Shown: positions 35,433-46,180, numbered from the stretch's first letter. The stretch is 64,000 bases of DNA from Terasakiella brassicae (GCF_014641495.1 NZ_BMHV01000006.1:62001-126000), one strand, 5' to 3'. Translations and numbers: made by a program. The notes: generated by a model from the letters alone, not told the origin.

Positions 35433-37697
35433 TTAACAAACCCGGTTGCGCCCTTCGTTTTTGGCACGGTACAGGGCTTTGTCAGCGCGTTGCAGGATAT
35501 CTTCGATCCGGTCGCCCATGACATTGTCAAGCATGGCCACACCGATGGAGACAGTAAGTTTGATCGGTTCATTTTTGTCGCTGACCAGATCAATATTTTC
35601 AACACCTTGGCGCATACGTTCGGCAAGTATATAGGCACCTTCACGGTCTGTATCGGGCAGGAATATACAAAATTCCTCGCCACCTAAGCGACCGATGACA
35701 TCAATGTCGCGCAAGATATCACGGCTGGTATCGGCAAATGCTTTCAGGGCCATATCGCCGCAATTGTGACCAAAGCGATCATTGACGGTTTTGAAATGAT
35801 CAAGATCAAGCAACAAAAGGGACAAGGGGTTGCCATTGCGCCGGCTGCGTTTAATTTCGCGTTCCAGCAAAGTGGTAAAATGACGGCGGTTGTTCAGTTC
35901 GGTTAATGGATCGGTATTGGCCAGTTTGCGCAACCGTGTCGCCATACGTTTATGTTCGGTAATATCGACATAGGTTGAAATGAAGCCAAAGGGTTCCCCA
36001 TCAATATGCAACGGCTTGCCGGTAACCTGTAAGGTATGTCCGTCCGGTCTGGTGCGTTCAAACTTATGGGGTTCAAATTTTAACGAGGCCTGAACCCGCA
36101 GTTTGACATGTTGTTCGGGGTCACCGGGACCATATTCCCCGCGAATGGCATTATATCGGATCAGGTCTTCATATTTCATCACCGGCTTTTTAAGGTGGTC
36201 CGGCAATTTCAGAAGATCGAAAAAGGCATTGTTCCAGAAAACAATATTCAGATTTTCGTCTGTTACGGTAACGCCTTGATCCATATTTTGCAGCAAAGCG
36301 CGCAAGTAACCGGAGGTCCGCATGGCTTCTTCTTCGGCCTTTTTGCGATCGGTAATGTCTGTATAGGTGGTGATCAGGCCTTGATCCAACCAAACGCCGC
36401 GAATTTCCAGAATGGTGCCGTCAGGTCTTTTGCGTTCAAACACATGATCAATGCGTTGTTTGGCCTTTTCAATTTGTTCGGCAATGACAAGATCGGGGTT
36501 ATTTTCCCCATATTCCCCGCGCTGGGCATTAAAACGCAGCAGCGTTCGTAAACTGGGTAATCCGCCGTGAAACAGACTATCGGGAAAATCAAGGACTTTT
36601 TTAACCATTTCATTGCAAATCAGCATTTGCAGGTTGTTGTCAAAAAAGGTCACCCCGCTGGGAAGATTGTCCACAATCGTTTGGAACCGTTCACTATCTT
36701 TGCGCCGTTTATAAAGCAGGTAAAAGGCAACCATTGCCATTAACCCGATTAAAGAAATGCCAATGGCACTGGAAAGAGCCTGATTTCGGATGGGGGCCGT
36801 GGGTGCGAAAAGCCAAACGGTCCAGTTCAGTTCTTCCAAAGAGACCTTTCTGACAAAATATTCATTATAATTGATCCGATAGGTATTAAATTGACCATAT
36901 TTTGTATCGGAAACATGGTTTTCAAGCGTTTCAATCTTATGGATGGGATATTGGCGGGTGCGCGAAATATAGCGTCGATCATTTGCGGAAATGGTCGTCA
37001 GGGATTTTAACTCGAACGTTTTATTGGAACTGAGAAAGATAATATTGCGCTCATCCGCGATGAAATAATCGCCATCCATATCTTTGGTGAATTGCTGGAT
37101 ATGGCGCAGATCGATTTTGATGACGATAACGCCTACCGTCTCGCCGCCATTTTTAATCGCATGGGCGACATAATACCCCAGTTGATAGGAGGTAATTCCA
37201 ACGGCGAGAAAACGACCGGTTTCTTTTTCTAACGCATTTTTAAAATAGGGCCTGAATGAGTAATTTTTCCCGATGAAACTATGTTCCTGATCGAAATTGC
37301 TGGCGGCAACTGTGCGCCCGTTTTTATCCATTAAAAAGACGGTTGCAGTTTCGAGTTTCTGATTGGCTGTTTTGAGAAGATTGTTTGCAACATCAATATA
37401 ACGTCCCACAGCATTTGGCTGTAAAGCGGCAATAAGTTGCGGGTTCTGTGCAAGGATGCTGGCGATATAATCAACTTGATTAAGTTCTCGCTGTAGAAAA
37501 TTCTTATAGAGGGTGATGCGATGACTGAGGTTTTGATCAATTTCCCGAGCCGCAGTTTCCCCCGTCTCCCGTGCAGCAAACCAGCCGAGGGCGACAAGAA
37601 AGATTACGGCCAATACAAAAGATAAGCCGGTTATAAGTTGCGATTTATGCTTCAAATGCAGACCCGCCAATTTCCTGTTACAATCGGACAACGTCAA
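35433..37697 (-). CDS. Membrane sensor diguanylate cyclase (Cache-PAS-PAS-GGDEF)
   Basis: A 754-residue protein. A first membrane helix (about residues 22-44), a periplasmic Cache-type sensor (about 45-310) and a second helix (about 318-338) are followed by two tandem PAS-like domains (about 350-460 and 470-590) and a GGDEF domain. The active-site loop is RLGGEEF, preceded by RDID, a complete RxxD inhibitory site for c-di-GMP. It should make c-di-GMP in response to an external small molecule, and product inhibition is likely. No EAL domain is present. The two PAS regions share a recurrent R.NA.RGEYG segment, suggesting internal duplication. Confidence 0.94.
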   Translation of the reverse strand: MTLSDCNRKLAGLHLKHKSQLITGLSFVLAVIFLVALGWFAARETGETAAREIDQNLSHRITLYKNFLQRELNQVDYIASILAQNPQLIAALQPNAVGRYIDVANNLLKTANQKLETATVFLMDKNGRTVAASNFDQEHSFIGKNYSFRPYFKNALEKETGRFLAVGITSYQLGYYVAHAIKNGGETVGVIVIKIDLRHIQQFTKDMDGDYFIADERNIIFLSSNKTFELKSLTTISANDRRYISRTRQYPIHKIETLENHVSDTKYGQFNTYRINYNEYFVRKVSLEELNWTVWLFAPTAPIRNQALSSAIGISLIGLMAMVAFYLLYKRRKDSERFQTIVDNLPSGVTFFDNNLQMLICNEMVKKVLDFPDSLFHGGLPSLRTLLRFNAQRGEYGENNPDLVIAEQIEKAKQRIDHVFERKRPDGTILEIRGVWLDQGLITTYTDITDRKKAEEEAMRTSGYLRALLQNMDQGVTVTDENLNIVFWNNAFFDLLKLPDHLKKPVMKYEDLIRYNAIRGEYGPGDPEQHVKLRVQASLKFEPHKFERTRPDGHTLQVTGKPLHIDGEPFGFISTYVDITEHKRMATRLRKLANTDPLTELNNRRHFTTLLEREIKRSRRNGNPLSLLLLDLDHFKTVNDRFGHNCGDMALKAFADTSRDILRDIDVIGRLGGEEFCIFLPDTDREGAYILAERMRQGVENIDLVSDKNEPIKLTVSIGVAMLDNVMGDRIEDILQRADKALYRAKNEGRNRVC

Positions 37698-37838
37698 TGT
37701 TACATATTTATTTTATATTGTAACAATACCTTAAGCGACCAGAGATACAACCAAAAAGCATATATTTCTCTCTTGTTGTTTAAATCGATCCTTCTATACT
37801 GGCGCGCAAATTGATGTTTATGGGAAGATGAGGACAAC

Positions 37839-38834
37839 ATGGTGCAAGCAGATTTCGATGTGATCGGTATTGGCAATGCCATTGTCGATGTATTGAGCCA
37901 TTCCAGCGATGCCTTTATCGTGGAAAACGGGTTGACCAAAGGCGGCATGGCCTTGATCGATGCAACGCAAGCGGACCGTCTGTACGATAAAATGGGTCCG
38001 GGGGTGGAATGTTCCGGTGGGTCTGCGGCCAATACCATTGCCTGTTTGGCCAGCCTGGGGGCAAAAGGCGCCTTTATCGGCAAGGTCAAAGATGATGGTT
38101 TAGGCAAGATTTTTGCCCATGATATCAAAGCTGCCGGTGTGGATTTTGCGTCTAAACATGCCAGTGACGGCCCCAGTACGGCCCGTTGTTTGATTTTGGT
38201 GACAGATGATGCGCAACGCACCATGAACACGTTCTTGGGTGCTTGTGTGAATTTGATGCCGGATGATATCGACCCGGATTATATTGCCCGAGGCGCAGTA
38301 ACGTATCTGGAAGGCTATTTGTGGGACCCGGATCATGCAAAAGAAGCCTTTTTAAAAGCGTCAATGGCAGCGCATAAGGCGGAACGTCAGGTCGCACTCA
38401 GCCTGTCGGATGCTTTTTGTGTAGATCGTCACCGTAAATCTTTTCAGGATTTGGTTGAACATCACGTCGATATTTTGTTTGCCAATGAAGACGAGATCAA
38501 ATCTCTTTATGAAGTCGATAGCTTTGATGCGGCCCTGCAATGCGTGCGCGATAAATGCAGCGTTGCGGCCCTGACCCGTGGGGAAAAAGGCTCCGTTGTG
38601 ATTGCCGGTAATGAAATCCATGTGGTTGATGCGGAAAAAGTCGATCATGTTGTGGATACCACCGGGGCCGGGGATGCTTATGCGGCGGGTTTCCTGTTTG
38701 GCTATACCAAAGAATTTGATATGGGAACATGTGCGCGTCTCGGTTCTATTTGTTCTGCCGAGGTTATCAGCCATTACGGGGCGCGACCCGAGGCTGATTT
38801 GGCAGACCTTGCCGGTGCTGCTTTGTCCGCGTAA
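37839..38834 (+). CDS. Adenosine kinase (PfkB family)
   Basis: A 331-residue ribokinase-fold sugar kinase. The N-terminal GIGNAIVDV and CSGGSAANT segments and the C-terminal PfkB signature DTTGAGDAYAAGF near residue 269, with the catalytic aspartate, are clear. The alphaproteobacterial group with this N-terminus is usually annotated as adenosine kinase, but other nucleoside or sugar substrates are possible. It is divergent from the diguanylate cyclase gene and ends at an intrinsic terminator. Confidence 0.88.
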   Translation: MVQADFDVIGIGNAIVDVLSHSSDAFIVENGLTKGGMALIDATQADRLYDKMGPGVECSGGSAANTIACLASLGAKGAFIGKVKDDGLGKIFAHDIKAAGVDFASKHASDGPSTARCLILVTDDAQRTMNTFLGACVNLMPDDIDPDYIARGAVTYLEGYLWDPDHAKEAFLKASMAAHKAERQVALSLSDAFCVDRHRKSFQDLVEHHVDILFANEDEIKSLYEVDSFDAALQCVRDKCSVAALTRGEKGSVVIAGNEIHVVDAEKVDHVVDTTGAGDAYAAGFLFGYTKEFDMGTCARLGSICSAEVISHYGARPEADLADLAGAALSA

Positions 38835-38851
38835 TTTATGATACTTTTAAG

Positions 38852-38888
38852 AAAGCCCCTATGAACTGCGGTTTGTAGGGGTTTTTTT
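38852..38888 (+). terminator. Intrinsic terminator after the adenosine kinase gene
   Basis: The stem AAAGCCCCT / AGGGGTTTT with an intervening loop is followed by a run of seven to eight T. Confidence 0.82.
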
Positions 38889-38955
38889 ATTGCTGTTTTT
38901 TTATTTAAGCGTATAGTCCCGCGCAAATCATATTCCCTACAGACGGATTAAATTC

Positions 38956-40773
38956 ATGGAACTTCGCAATATTGCGATTATCGCACACGTTGACCACGGT
39001 AAAACGACTTTGGTTGACGAACTTTTGAAACAAAGCGGCCAGTTCCGTGAAAACCAGCGCGTTGAAGAACGTATTATGGATTCCGGGGATATTGAAAAAG
39101 AACGTGGCATTACCATTCTGGCAAAATGTACATCGGTTGAATGGAATAATGTCCGTATTAATATCGTCGATACACCCGGTCACGCCGATTTCGGCGGGGA
39201 AGTGGAACGTATCCTGTCTATGGTCGATGGCGTGGTCTTGTTGGTCGATGCTGCTGAAGGTCCAATGCCGCAAACCAAATTCGTAACCGGTAAAGCCCTG
39301 AAACTGGGATTGCAGCCGATCGTGGTGGTCAACAAGGCCGATCGCCCCGATGCGCGTCCCTATGAAGTCCAAGACGAATGTTTTGATCTGTTCAGTGCCT
39401 TGGATGCCAATGACGAACAACTTGATTTCCCGACCTTGTTTGCCTCAGGCCGGGATGGTTGGGCGGCGGAAACACCGGATGGGGATCGTACCAATCTGAC
39501 ACCGTTGTTTGATTTGATCCTGAAACATGTCAAAGAACCGGCTGGTGATCTGGATAAGCCGTTTTCCATGTTGGCAACAACATTGGAATCCGATCCGTTT
39601 TTGGGTCGTATCCTGACCGGACGTGTCCATACCGGGACGTTTAAAGTCAATACCAACCTGAAAGCCATGACGGCAGACGGCGAAATCATCGAACAGGCGC
39701 GTGTCACCAAATTGCTGTCTTTTCGTGGTGTGGAACGTGTTCCGGTCAATGAAGCCCACGCAGGCGATATTGTCGCCGTTGCCGGTCTGACAAAGGCCAA
39801 CGTTGCCGATACCCTGTGTGCCCCGGAATTGATGGTACCGTTAAAAGCCCAACCGATTGATCCGCCGACCCTCGCCATGACATTTTCTGTGAACGATTCA
39901 CCGCTGGCGGGTCAGGAAGGGTCCAAAGTGACATCGCGTATGATCCGTGATCGTTTGTTTGCCGAGGCCGAAGGCAACGTTGCCATTACGGTCAATGAAA
40001 CCGAAAATGCCGATAGCTTTGAAGTTGCCGGTCGGGGTGAATTGCAGTTGGGCGTTATCATTGAAACCATGCGCCGCGAAGGCTTCGAACTGGGGATTTC
40101 ACGTCCGCGCGTTTTGATTCAACAAGACCCGGAAACAGGTGAAAAACTGGAACCGTTTGAAGAAGTTCAGGTCGATGTGGATGAAGAATTTTCCGGTATC
40201 GTGGTGGAAAGTCTGTCGATCCGCAAAGGCAAAATGACGGAAATGCGCCCTTCCGGTGGCGGCAAGACCCGTTTGACCTTCCATGTACCGGCACGTGGCT
40301 TGATCGGTTATCACGGGGAATTTTTGACAGAAACACGCGGTACCGGGATTATGGCGCGTACCTTCCACCATTTTGGTCCTTATGCCGGTCCGATTCCGGG
40401 ACGTCGTAACGGGGTTCTGATTTCTATGGTTGCGGGTGCGGCTGTCGGTTATGCGCTGGCAAACCTTGAAGGGCGCGGCCCGTTGTTTATCGGTCCGCAA
40501 ACCAAGATTTATCAAGGGATGATCATTGGCGAACATGCCAAAGGGACCGACCTTGAAGTCAATGCCATGAAATCCAAGCAACTGACCAACCACCGCGCCT
40601 CCGGCAAGGATGATGCCATTCGTTTGACACCGCCGCGCGTGATTACCCTGGAAGATGCCATTGCTTATATTCAGGATGATGAACTCGTGGAAGTGACACC
40701 GGAAAGCATCCGTTTGCGCAAATTCCACCTTGACCCGCATGTACGAAAACGTGCAGAAAAAACAGTGGGTTAA
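38956..40773 (+). CDS. typA: Ribosome-associated GTPase TypA/BipA
   Basis: A 605-residue translational GTPase related to EF-G. G motifs are [14 protein letters not shown] near residue 11, [23 protein letters not shown] near residue 74 and NKADR near residue 128. The C-terminal BipA-specific domain ends in [15 protein letters not shown]. It acts in ribosome assembly and stress adaptation in other bacteria. It stands as a single-gene unit between the kinase terminator and a 321-bp gap. Confidence 0.97.
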   Translation: MELRNIAIIAHVDHGKTTLVDELLKQSGQFRENQRVEERIMDSGDIEKERGITILAKCTSVEWNNVRINIVDTPGHADFGGEVERILSMVDGVVLLVDAAEGPMPQTKFVTGKALKLGLQPIVVVNKADRPDARPYEVQDECFDLFSALDANDEQLDFPTLFASGRDGWAAETPDGDRTNLTPLFDLILKHVKEPAGDLDKPFSMLATTLESDPFLGRILTGRVHTGTFKVNTNLKAMTADGEIIEQARVTKLLSFRGVERVPVNEAHAGDIVAVAGLTKANVADTLCAPELMVPLKAQPIDPPTLAMTFSVNDSPLAGQEGSKVTSRMIRDRLFAEAEGNVAITVNETENADSFEVAGRGELQLGVIIETMRREGFELGISRPRVLIQQDPETGEKLEPFEEVQVDVDEEFSGIVVESLSIRKGKMTEMRPSGGGKTRLTFHVPARGLIGYHGEFLTETRGTGIMARTFHHFGPYAGPIPGRRNGVLISMVAGAAVGYALANLEGRGPLFIGPQTKIYQGMIIGEHAKGTDLEVNAMKSKQLTNHRASGKDDAIRLTPPRVITLEDAIAYIQDDELVEVTPESIRLRKFHLDPHVRKRAEKTVG

Positions 40774-41094
40774 ACAAAATACGATCAAGTTGATTTGATT
40801 AAATCGCCGGGCTGGTCTCCCTGTCATCAAAGGTTGCGAAAACCTGCAGGGAACCATACCGGGAAAATTCCATAGCACAAAACAGCCTGCTCTTTTTTAA
40901 TAGGCAATGTTTTAGTATAACTACCTGTTATTATTTATAAAAATGATATTATCAATGAATATTGGTGAGGGATGCGGGTTTATCGGGCACTGTGACTTTG
41001 GTCTTTATTTTCGGAATTTTAAAGTTTACATTCAGGGGATGTACTTTTCGAGGTGCTCTTTATTTTAATTTTACATTAAATTTAGTGTGATTTC
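40774..41094. other. Intergenic region with a structured segment
   Basis: This 321-bp gap follows typA and precedes an SLC13 transporter gene. The first part contains a three-tier stem (40807-40862), annotated separately. The rest is A+T-rich with no ORF I can support. It must contain the transporter promoter, which I could not place. Confidence 0.5.
40807..40862 (+). ncRNA. Candidate structured RNA or atypical typA terminator
   Basis: Three stacked pairings can be drawn: CCGG with CCGG, GGTCTCCCTG with CAGGGAACC (one bulge), and AGGTT with AACCT closing a GCGAA loop. No U tract follows, so it is not a normal intrinsic terminator. I could not match it to a known riboswitch class. Confidence 0.35.
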
Positions 41095-42870
41095 ATGTCG
41101 CTTGAGCAAATATTTGTCTTATCCTTGCTTTGTATCGTTTTTTTGAGTTTTTTTAAAGAAATCTATCCTCCGGAAGTGATTGCTTTGGCGGCCACGGCTG
41201 CTCTTGTTGCGACAAATATAATCGACGTTAAAACATTTCTGAGTGTTTTTAGTTCCAGTGCACCGATAACAATTGCGATGATGTTTATTTTGTCCGCCGC
41301 TTTGGAACGAACGGGGGTTTTATCCATTTTGGGCGAAGGCCTGAAAAAATATGCGAAAGGTTCCTTTCTGCGGGCCATGCTGTTTATGATGTTTGGCACG
41401 ATGTTGGCGTCTGCCTTTATGAATAACACACCTGTTGTTATTCTTATGACACCGATCGTTATTTCGCTGGCAGCAAGTATCAATGTGTCCCCGTCTCGAT
41501 TATTGATTCCCTTGTCTTTTTCAGCAATTTTTGGTGGGTCCTTAACTCTGGTTGGGACATCGACCAATATTTTGGTGAGTACTGTTGCATCACAAACAGG
41601 GCAACCTGTCATTTCTATGTTTGAAATGACGTTACCCGGTTTGATTTTTGCGGGGGTCGGCATGATTTACATGGTCTTTGCAGGCCGCTTTTTGTTACCT
41701 GATAGAGTATCTTTGACAGGTGTCTTGAACCACGGTGAAAAAAGAAAATTCATGGCGCGGATTCTCATTCCAACTCACTCGAAATATTTGGGTAAGAAGC
41801 TTGATGAACTTCCTTTTAACACGCAGCATTCGCGCATTTTGGATGTAATCCGTGGTGAAATCTCTTTGCGTAAAAAATTGAACACGCTTAAGCTTCAAGC
41901 GGGTGACCGGATTGTGATAAAGACCGATACGGCTGAAATTCTGGGTATGAAGGAAGATGGGGGCGTAGAATTCAAGGACTTATCAGGACAAGGGATGGAA
42001 CCTGTAACGGCAGAGCAAACCATCACGATGGAAGCCAGTGTTGGTCCGAAGTCACATCTGCGAGGAAAGACGCTTGAAACGATCAATTTAAGACGAAACT
42101 ATGGCGCCTACTTGATGGCTGTTCATAGAAATGATCGTAATATTTCAGATCAAATGGATGAAATCCGCCTTCAGTTTGCGGATACTTTGCTTCTTGATGG
42201 ATCAATCGAGGGGATCCAGCGTTTGGTCAAAGATGGGGGGGTGATCAATCTTTCTACGCCGCAAGAACGACCAATTAGGCGCAATAAAGCCCGTATTGCG
42301 ATTTTGACGATGATTGCAGTTATGGTTTTGTCCGCAATCGGCATCATGCCAATTGCGGGGTTGGCCCTGATTGGAGCTGTTGTTGTGATGATCACCCGCT
42401 GCATTGATCCGGAAGAGGCATTTGATGTCATTGACTGGCGTATTTTGTTTTTAATTTTCGGTATGCTGGGACTAAGTCTGGGAATGGAACAAACGGGAAC
42501 GGCGCGCTTAATTGTTGAAACAGCCGTTACATCATTGGGCGATGTCGGGCCATTGGCTATTTTGGCGGCTGTTTATATATTGACCAGCCTTCTCACCGAA
42601 ATGATTAGTAATAATGCTGTGGCCGTGCTGATCGGCCCGATTGTGATTTCGCTTGCTTTGCAATTAGGCTATGACCCGCGCCCATTTATTATGGCCGTTA
42701 TGTTTGCGGCTTCAGCCAGTTTTGCCACACCAATTGGCTATCAAACCAATACTTTCGTTTATAGTGCGGGAGGGTATAAATTTAAAGATTTCTTAAAAGT
42801 AGGGCTACCTCTAAATATTATATTCGCCGGTTTAGCCCTCTTTGTTATACCTGCATTTTTCCCATTCTAG
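41095..42870 (+). CDS. SLC13-type anion permease with two TrkA-C domains
   Basis: A 591-residue inner-membrane transporter of the ArsB/NhaD and SLC13 group. Hydrophobic helices fill about residues 1-205, two RCK_C (TrkA-C) domains lie at about 215-285 and 320-385, and a second helix bundle runs from about 400 to the end. Conserved segments include NNTPVVILMTP near residue 105, GTSTN in the first half, and ISNNAVAVLIGP and FATPIGYQTN in the second, typical of dicarboxylate or sulfate transporters. The substrate is unknown. It is a lone gene behind an A+T-rich leader. Confidence 0.88.
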   Translation: MSLEQIFVLSLLCIVFLSFFKEIYPPEVIALAATAALVATNIIDVKTFLSVFSSSAPITIAMMFILSAALERTGVLSILGEGLKKYAKGSFLRAMLFMMFGTMLASAFMNNTPVVILMTPIVISLAASINVSPSRLLIPLSFSAIFGGSLTLVGTSTNILVSTVASQTGQPVISMFEMTLPGLIFAGVGMIYMVFAGRFLLPDRVSLTGVLNHGEKRKFMARILIPTHSKYLGKKLDELPFNTQHSRILDVIRGEISLRKKLNTLKLQAGDRIVIKTDTAEILGMKEDGGVEFKDLSGQGMEPVTAEQTITMEASVGPKSHLRGKTLETINLRRNYGAYLMAVHRNDRNISDQMDEIRLQFADTLLLDGSIEGIQRLVKDGGVINLSTPQERPIRRNKARIAILTMIAVMVLSAIGIMPIAGLALIGAVVVMITRCIDPEEAFDVIDWRILFLIFGMLGLSLGMEQTGTARLIVETAVTSLGDVGPLAILAAVYILTSLLTEMISNNAVAVLIGPIVISLALQLGYDPRPFIMAVMFAASASFATPIGYQTNTFVYSAGGYKFKDFLKVGLPLNIIFAGLALFVIPAFFPF

Positions 42871-43051
42871 AAGCAATCGGTGATCAAGAAGGGTTTCCAT
42901 CTTATCGGAAGCACTTGTTCTGCGCGCATCCATCACCAGACTTTTTCAATGACCAGTTAGACCTGTTTGGAAAGGTTAAAAGAAAGGTTGACCAGTTGGT
43001 AAAATTATTCCAAAGGTATCTGCCAAAATAAGAATAAGCGTAGAGATCGAA

Positions 43052-43942
43052 ATGAACCGTCTAAAAGCCAATATTCTGCTGCTCATCACAGCGTTGATCT
43101 GGGGCACAGCCTTTGTTGCCCAACATACCAGCATGGAAAATATCGGCCCGTATTATTTTACCGGAATCCGTTTTATGTTGGGTGGATTGGTTGTGTTGCC
43201 TTTGGCCTTGCGTGAATTATCGAAATATCGCCAAAGGGGTGCTGAGGTCAGTCTTAAAGACTGGTTGGGCATGGCGCTTTGCGGGGTGTTTATCTTTACG
43301 GCTTCGATTACCCAACAAATCGGGATTTCCATGACATCGGTGACCAATGCGGGCTTTTTAACCGGGCTTTATGTGCCGTTGGTGCCTTTGATGTTGCTGG
43401 TTTTCTGGCGCAAACTCCCCCATTGGTCAATCTGGCCGTCCGTGGTGGGATGTATGGTTGGCACATATTATCTGTCAGGCGGTAATCTCAGCGGGTTAAG
43501 TACCGGGGATTTCTGGATGATGGTCTCTGCCATTTTCTGGGCGGCTCAAATCATTACGGTCGGGTTTGTCGTTCGCAATTGTTCGACCCCGGTAATGCTG
43601 GCATCCACGCAGTTTCTCGTATGTGGCATGTTGGGTTTGACGGGTGGGTTGATCTTTGAAGACTTCAGCATAGCCAATGTAATGGCGGCAGGATTTGAAA
43701 TTTTTTATGCGGGCGTCTTGTCTGTTGGTATTGCCTTTACCTTACAAGCCGTGGCCCAAACTTATACAGGACAGGCCGATGCAGCGATTATTATGAGTGG
43801 GGAAACCCTGTTCGCTGCCTTGGCTGGTGCTATTATCTTAGGCGAACGCTTGCCTGTTGAGGGTTATTTCGGGGCCGCAATTATGTTTATCAGCATTCTG
43901 TCGGTTGAACTTCTCCCCCTGTGGCGGCGTAAAACGGCATAA
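43052..43942 (+). CDS. EamA/DMT family transporter
   Basis: A 296-residue membrane protein with ten hydrophobic segments arranged as two EamA repeats. LLLITALIWGTAFVAQ begins the first repeat, and FAALAGAIILGERLP lies at the end of the second. Members move metabolites such as amino acids or purines, usually outward. It is 38 bp ahead of lutA, so it may belong to the lactate operon, but the substrate cannot be read from sequence. Confidence 0.9.
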   Translation: MNRLKANILLLITALIWGTAFVAQHTSMENIGPYYFTGIRFMLGGLVVLPLALRELSKYRQRGAEVSLKDWLGMALCGVFIFTASITQQIGISMTSVTNAGFLTGLYVPLVPLMLLVFWRKLPHWSIWPSVVGCMVGTYYLSGGNLSGLSTGDFWMMVSAIFWAAQIITVGFVVRNCSTPVMLASTQFLVCGMLGLTGGLIFEDFSIANVMAAGFEIFYAGVLSVGIAFTLQAVAQTYTGQADAAIIMSGETLFAALAGAIILGERLPVEGYFGAAIMFISILSVELLPLWRRKTA

Positions 43943-43980
43943 TGCTTGTCAATTGCGTCTAAAAAGGCCATCTTCATGGC

Positions 43981-44751
43981 ATGTCGGAAAATGAGAAAAA
44001 TGTCGGTTTGTTCGTAACCTGTCTGGTAGATTTGTTTCGCCCGACTGTTGCCTTTGCAGCCGTAAAATTGATGGAAGATGCAGGGTGTTCAATCTGTGTC
44101 CCGGAACGTCAAACCTGTTGTGGTCAACCGGCCTATAACAGTGGCGATAATGAGGATGCCAAGGCAATGGCGCAAATGGTGATCGAAGAATTTGAACAAT
44201 TCGATTACGTTGTCGCGCCCAGTGGGTCTTGTGCGGCGATGATCCGGGTGCATTATCCGGAATTGTTTGCAGACTGTCCCGACTGGCTGACACGCGCGCA
44301 AAACCTGTCGACCAAAACCTATGAACTTTTGACTTTCCTCAGTGATGTCCTGCATGTGGACAAGGTCGAAGCCGCCTTGGACCGTACAGCAACCTATCAT
44401 GACAGCTGTTCGGGTTTGCGCGAATTGGGGATCAAGCAGCAACCGCGCAAACTGTTGGACAGTGTCGAGGGGCTTGAACTGGTGGAAGCCGAACAAGCGG
44501 AACGGTGTTGCGGGTTCGGCGGAACATTTTGTCTGAAGTTTTCCGATATATCGTCGCGCATTACCGATGATAAATGTGATGATTTGCTGAAAACCGGGGC
44601 GCAAACCGTTTTGGGCGGTGATCTGGGCTGTTTGATGAATATCGCCGGACGGATGACACGACGCGGGGAAACGGTGGAAGTGCGCCATATTGCCGAGGTT
44701 CTAGCAGATATGTGTGATGAGGTGCCGCCAATTTCACAAGGAAAGGGCTAA
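43981..44751 (+). CDS. lutA: Lactate utilization protein LutA (LldE), Fe-S oxidoreductase
   Basis: A 256-residue protein with two CCG (heterodisulfide reductase-type) domains. Cysteine-rich motifs are ERQTCCGQPAYNSGD near residue 42 and ERCCGFGGTFC near residue 176. LutABC together oxidise L-lactate to pyruvate in organisms lacking other lactate dehydrogenases. It leads lutB by 4 bp, with the AAGGAAAGG ribosome-binding site of lutB inside its 3' end. Confidence 0.94.
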   Translation: MSENEKNVGLFVTCLVDLFRPTVAFAAVKLMEDAGCSICVPERQTCCGQPAYNSGDNEDAKAMAQMVIEEFEQFDYVVAPSGSCAAMIRVHYPELFADCPDWLTRAQNLSTKTYELLTFLSDVLHVDKVEAALDRTATYHDSCSGLRELGIKQQPRKLLDSVEGLELVEAEQAERCCGFGGTFCLKFSDISSRITDDKCDDLLKTGAQTVLGGDLGCLMNIAGRMTRRGETVEVRHIAEVLADMCDEVPPISQGKG

Positions 44752-44755
44752 ACCG

Positions 44756-46180
44756 ATGAAACTGAACGCCCATAATTTTAAAGAAAATGCCAAGAAGGCG
44801 TTGAAAGACAATGACCTTCAGGCTTCCTTGCAGAAATTGGGAACCGGTTTTCCGTTAAAACGGCTGGCAGCGATGGAGCGTTTGCCGGAATTTGAGGATT
44901 TGCGCGATCAGGCCCGCGATATCAAAGACCATACGCTGCGCCATCTGGACTTTTACCTTGAACAATTTGAAAGCCGTGTGGTGGAAACCGGCGGCAAGGT
45001 CCATTGGGCGCGCGATATCAAGGATGGGCGCAAGATCGTTTATGAAATTTGCGAAGCGGTGGGGGCAAAAACCATCACCAAAGGCAAATCCATGATCGGC
45101 GAAGAAATGGCGATCAATGAATATCTGGAAGAAAAAGGCCTGATCCCGATTGAAACCGATCTGGGTGAATATATTATCCAGTTACGCAATGAACCGCCCA
45201 GTCATATTATCGCACCCGCCATTCACCTGCGCAAAAGCCATGTGGAAGAAGCCTTTCGCAAAACCCATACGGAATTACCGAAAGATCGTAATCTGGATGC
45301 CCCCGAAGATTTGCTGGTCGAAGCCCGCACCATGCTACGCAAAAAATTTATTGCCGCCGATGTCGGGATTACGGGTGCGAACTTTATGGTGGCGGAAACG
45401 GGTTCAACCGTTATCGTAACGAATGAAGGTAATGGGGATCTGACGCAGACGTTGCCGCGTATTCATATCGTTCTTTGTTCCATTGAAAAAGTTGTGCCGA
45501 CATTGGAAGACTGCACAACGTTACTGCGGGTTCTGGCACGTTCGGCCACGGGGCAGGAACAATCGGTTTATACGACCTTTTCCACCGGGCCACGCGGGGA
45601 AACCGACCCGGACGGACCGGATGAATTTCATGTGGTCATTTTGGATAACGGACGTTCGCGTATGCTGGGCCATGACACGCACGATATGCTGCGCTGTATT
45701 CGCTGTTCGGCCTGTATCAACCATTGCCCGGTCTATCAAAGTGTCGGCGGTCATGCCTATGGGTCGATCTATCCCGGGCCAATGGGATCCGTTTTAACCC
45801 CTGCCCTGTATGGTTTGGAAAAATCATGTGATTTGCCCAATGCTTCGACCATGTGTGGGAAATGTGAAGAAGTCTGTCCTGTGCGTATTCCGATCCCCAA
45901 GATGCTGCGTTCCTGGCGGAAAAAACAATGGGAAGATGGTCCCGTTCCGACTATGCAACGATTGGCTATGACGTGGTGGGCCTGGTGGGCGTTGCGTCCG
46001 AAACTTTATCACAGGGTTGCGGGTTGGAAGATGCGGATTATGGGCTTTATGGGTCGAAAATCCGGGCATATCAAGGCGTTTCCCCTGAAAAACGGCTGGA
46101 CGGAAAACCGTGATTTCCCGGCACCGGAAGGTAAAACGTTCCAACAACGCTGGTCTGAAAAAGGGGGGCGTCGTACATGA
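44756..46180 (+). CDS. lutB: Lactate utilization iron-sulfur protein LutB (LldF)
   Basis: A 474-residue protein with an N-terminal LUD domain and a ferredoxin-like part containing CIRCSACINHCPVYQ near residue 315 and CGKCEEVCPVRIP near residue 368, which should hold two 4Fe-4S clusters. The ATG at 44756 follows a strong ribosome-binding site; the frame opens earlier at 44714, but that would overlap lutA. Its stop overlaps lutC by 4 bp. Confidence 0.95.
   Translation: MKLNAHNFKENAKKALKDNDLQASLQKLGTGFPLKRLAAMERLPEFEDLRDQARDIKDHTLRHLDFYLEQFESRVVETGGKVHWARDIKDGRKIVYEICEAVGAKTITKGKSMIGEEMAINEYLEEKGLIPIETDLGEYIIQLRNEPPSHIIAPAIHLRKSHVEEAFRKTHTELPKDRNLDAPEDLLVEARTMLRKKFIAADVGITGANFMVAETGSTVIVTNEGNGDLTQTLPRIHIVLCSIEKVVPTLEDCTTLLRVLARSATGQEQSVYTTFSTGPRGETDPDGPDEFHVVILDNGRSRMLGHDTHDMLRCIRCSACINHCPVYQSVGGHAYGSIYPGPMGSVLTPALYGLEKSCDLPNASTMCGKCEEVCPVRIPIPKMLRSWRKKQWEDGPVPTMQRLAMTWWAWWALRPKLYHRVAGWKMRIMGFMGRKSGHIKAFPLKNGWTENRDFPAPEGKTFQQRWSEKGGRRT

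Noticed and set aside
36050-36090. GGTTCAAAT-like stretch suggesting a tRNA T-arm
   Set aside because: It lies in the diguanylate cyclase coding sequence and no cloverleaf can be built around it. No tRNA was found in the window.
40099-40878. A 259-codon open frame antisense to typA
   Set aside because: It is a codon-bias shadow of typA, with no recognisable domain.
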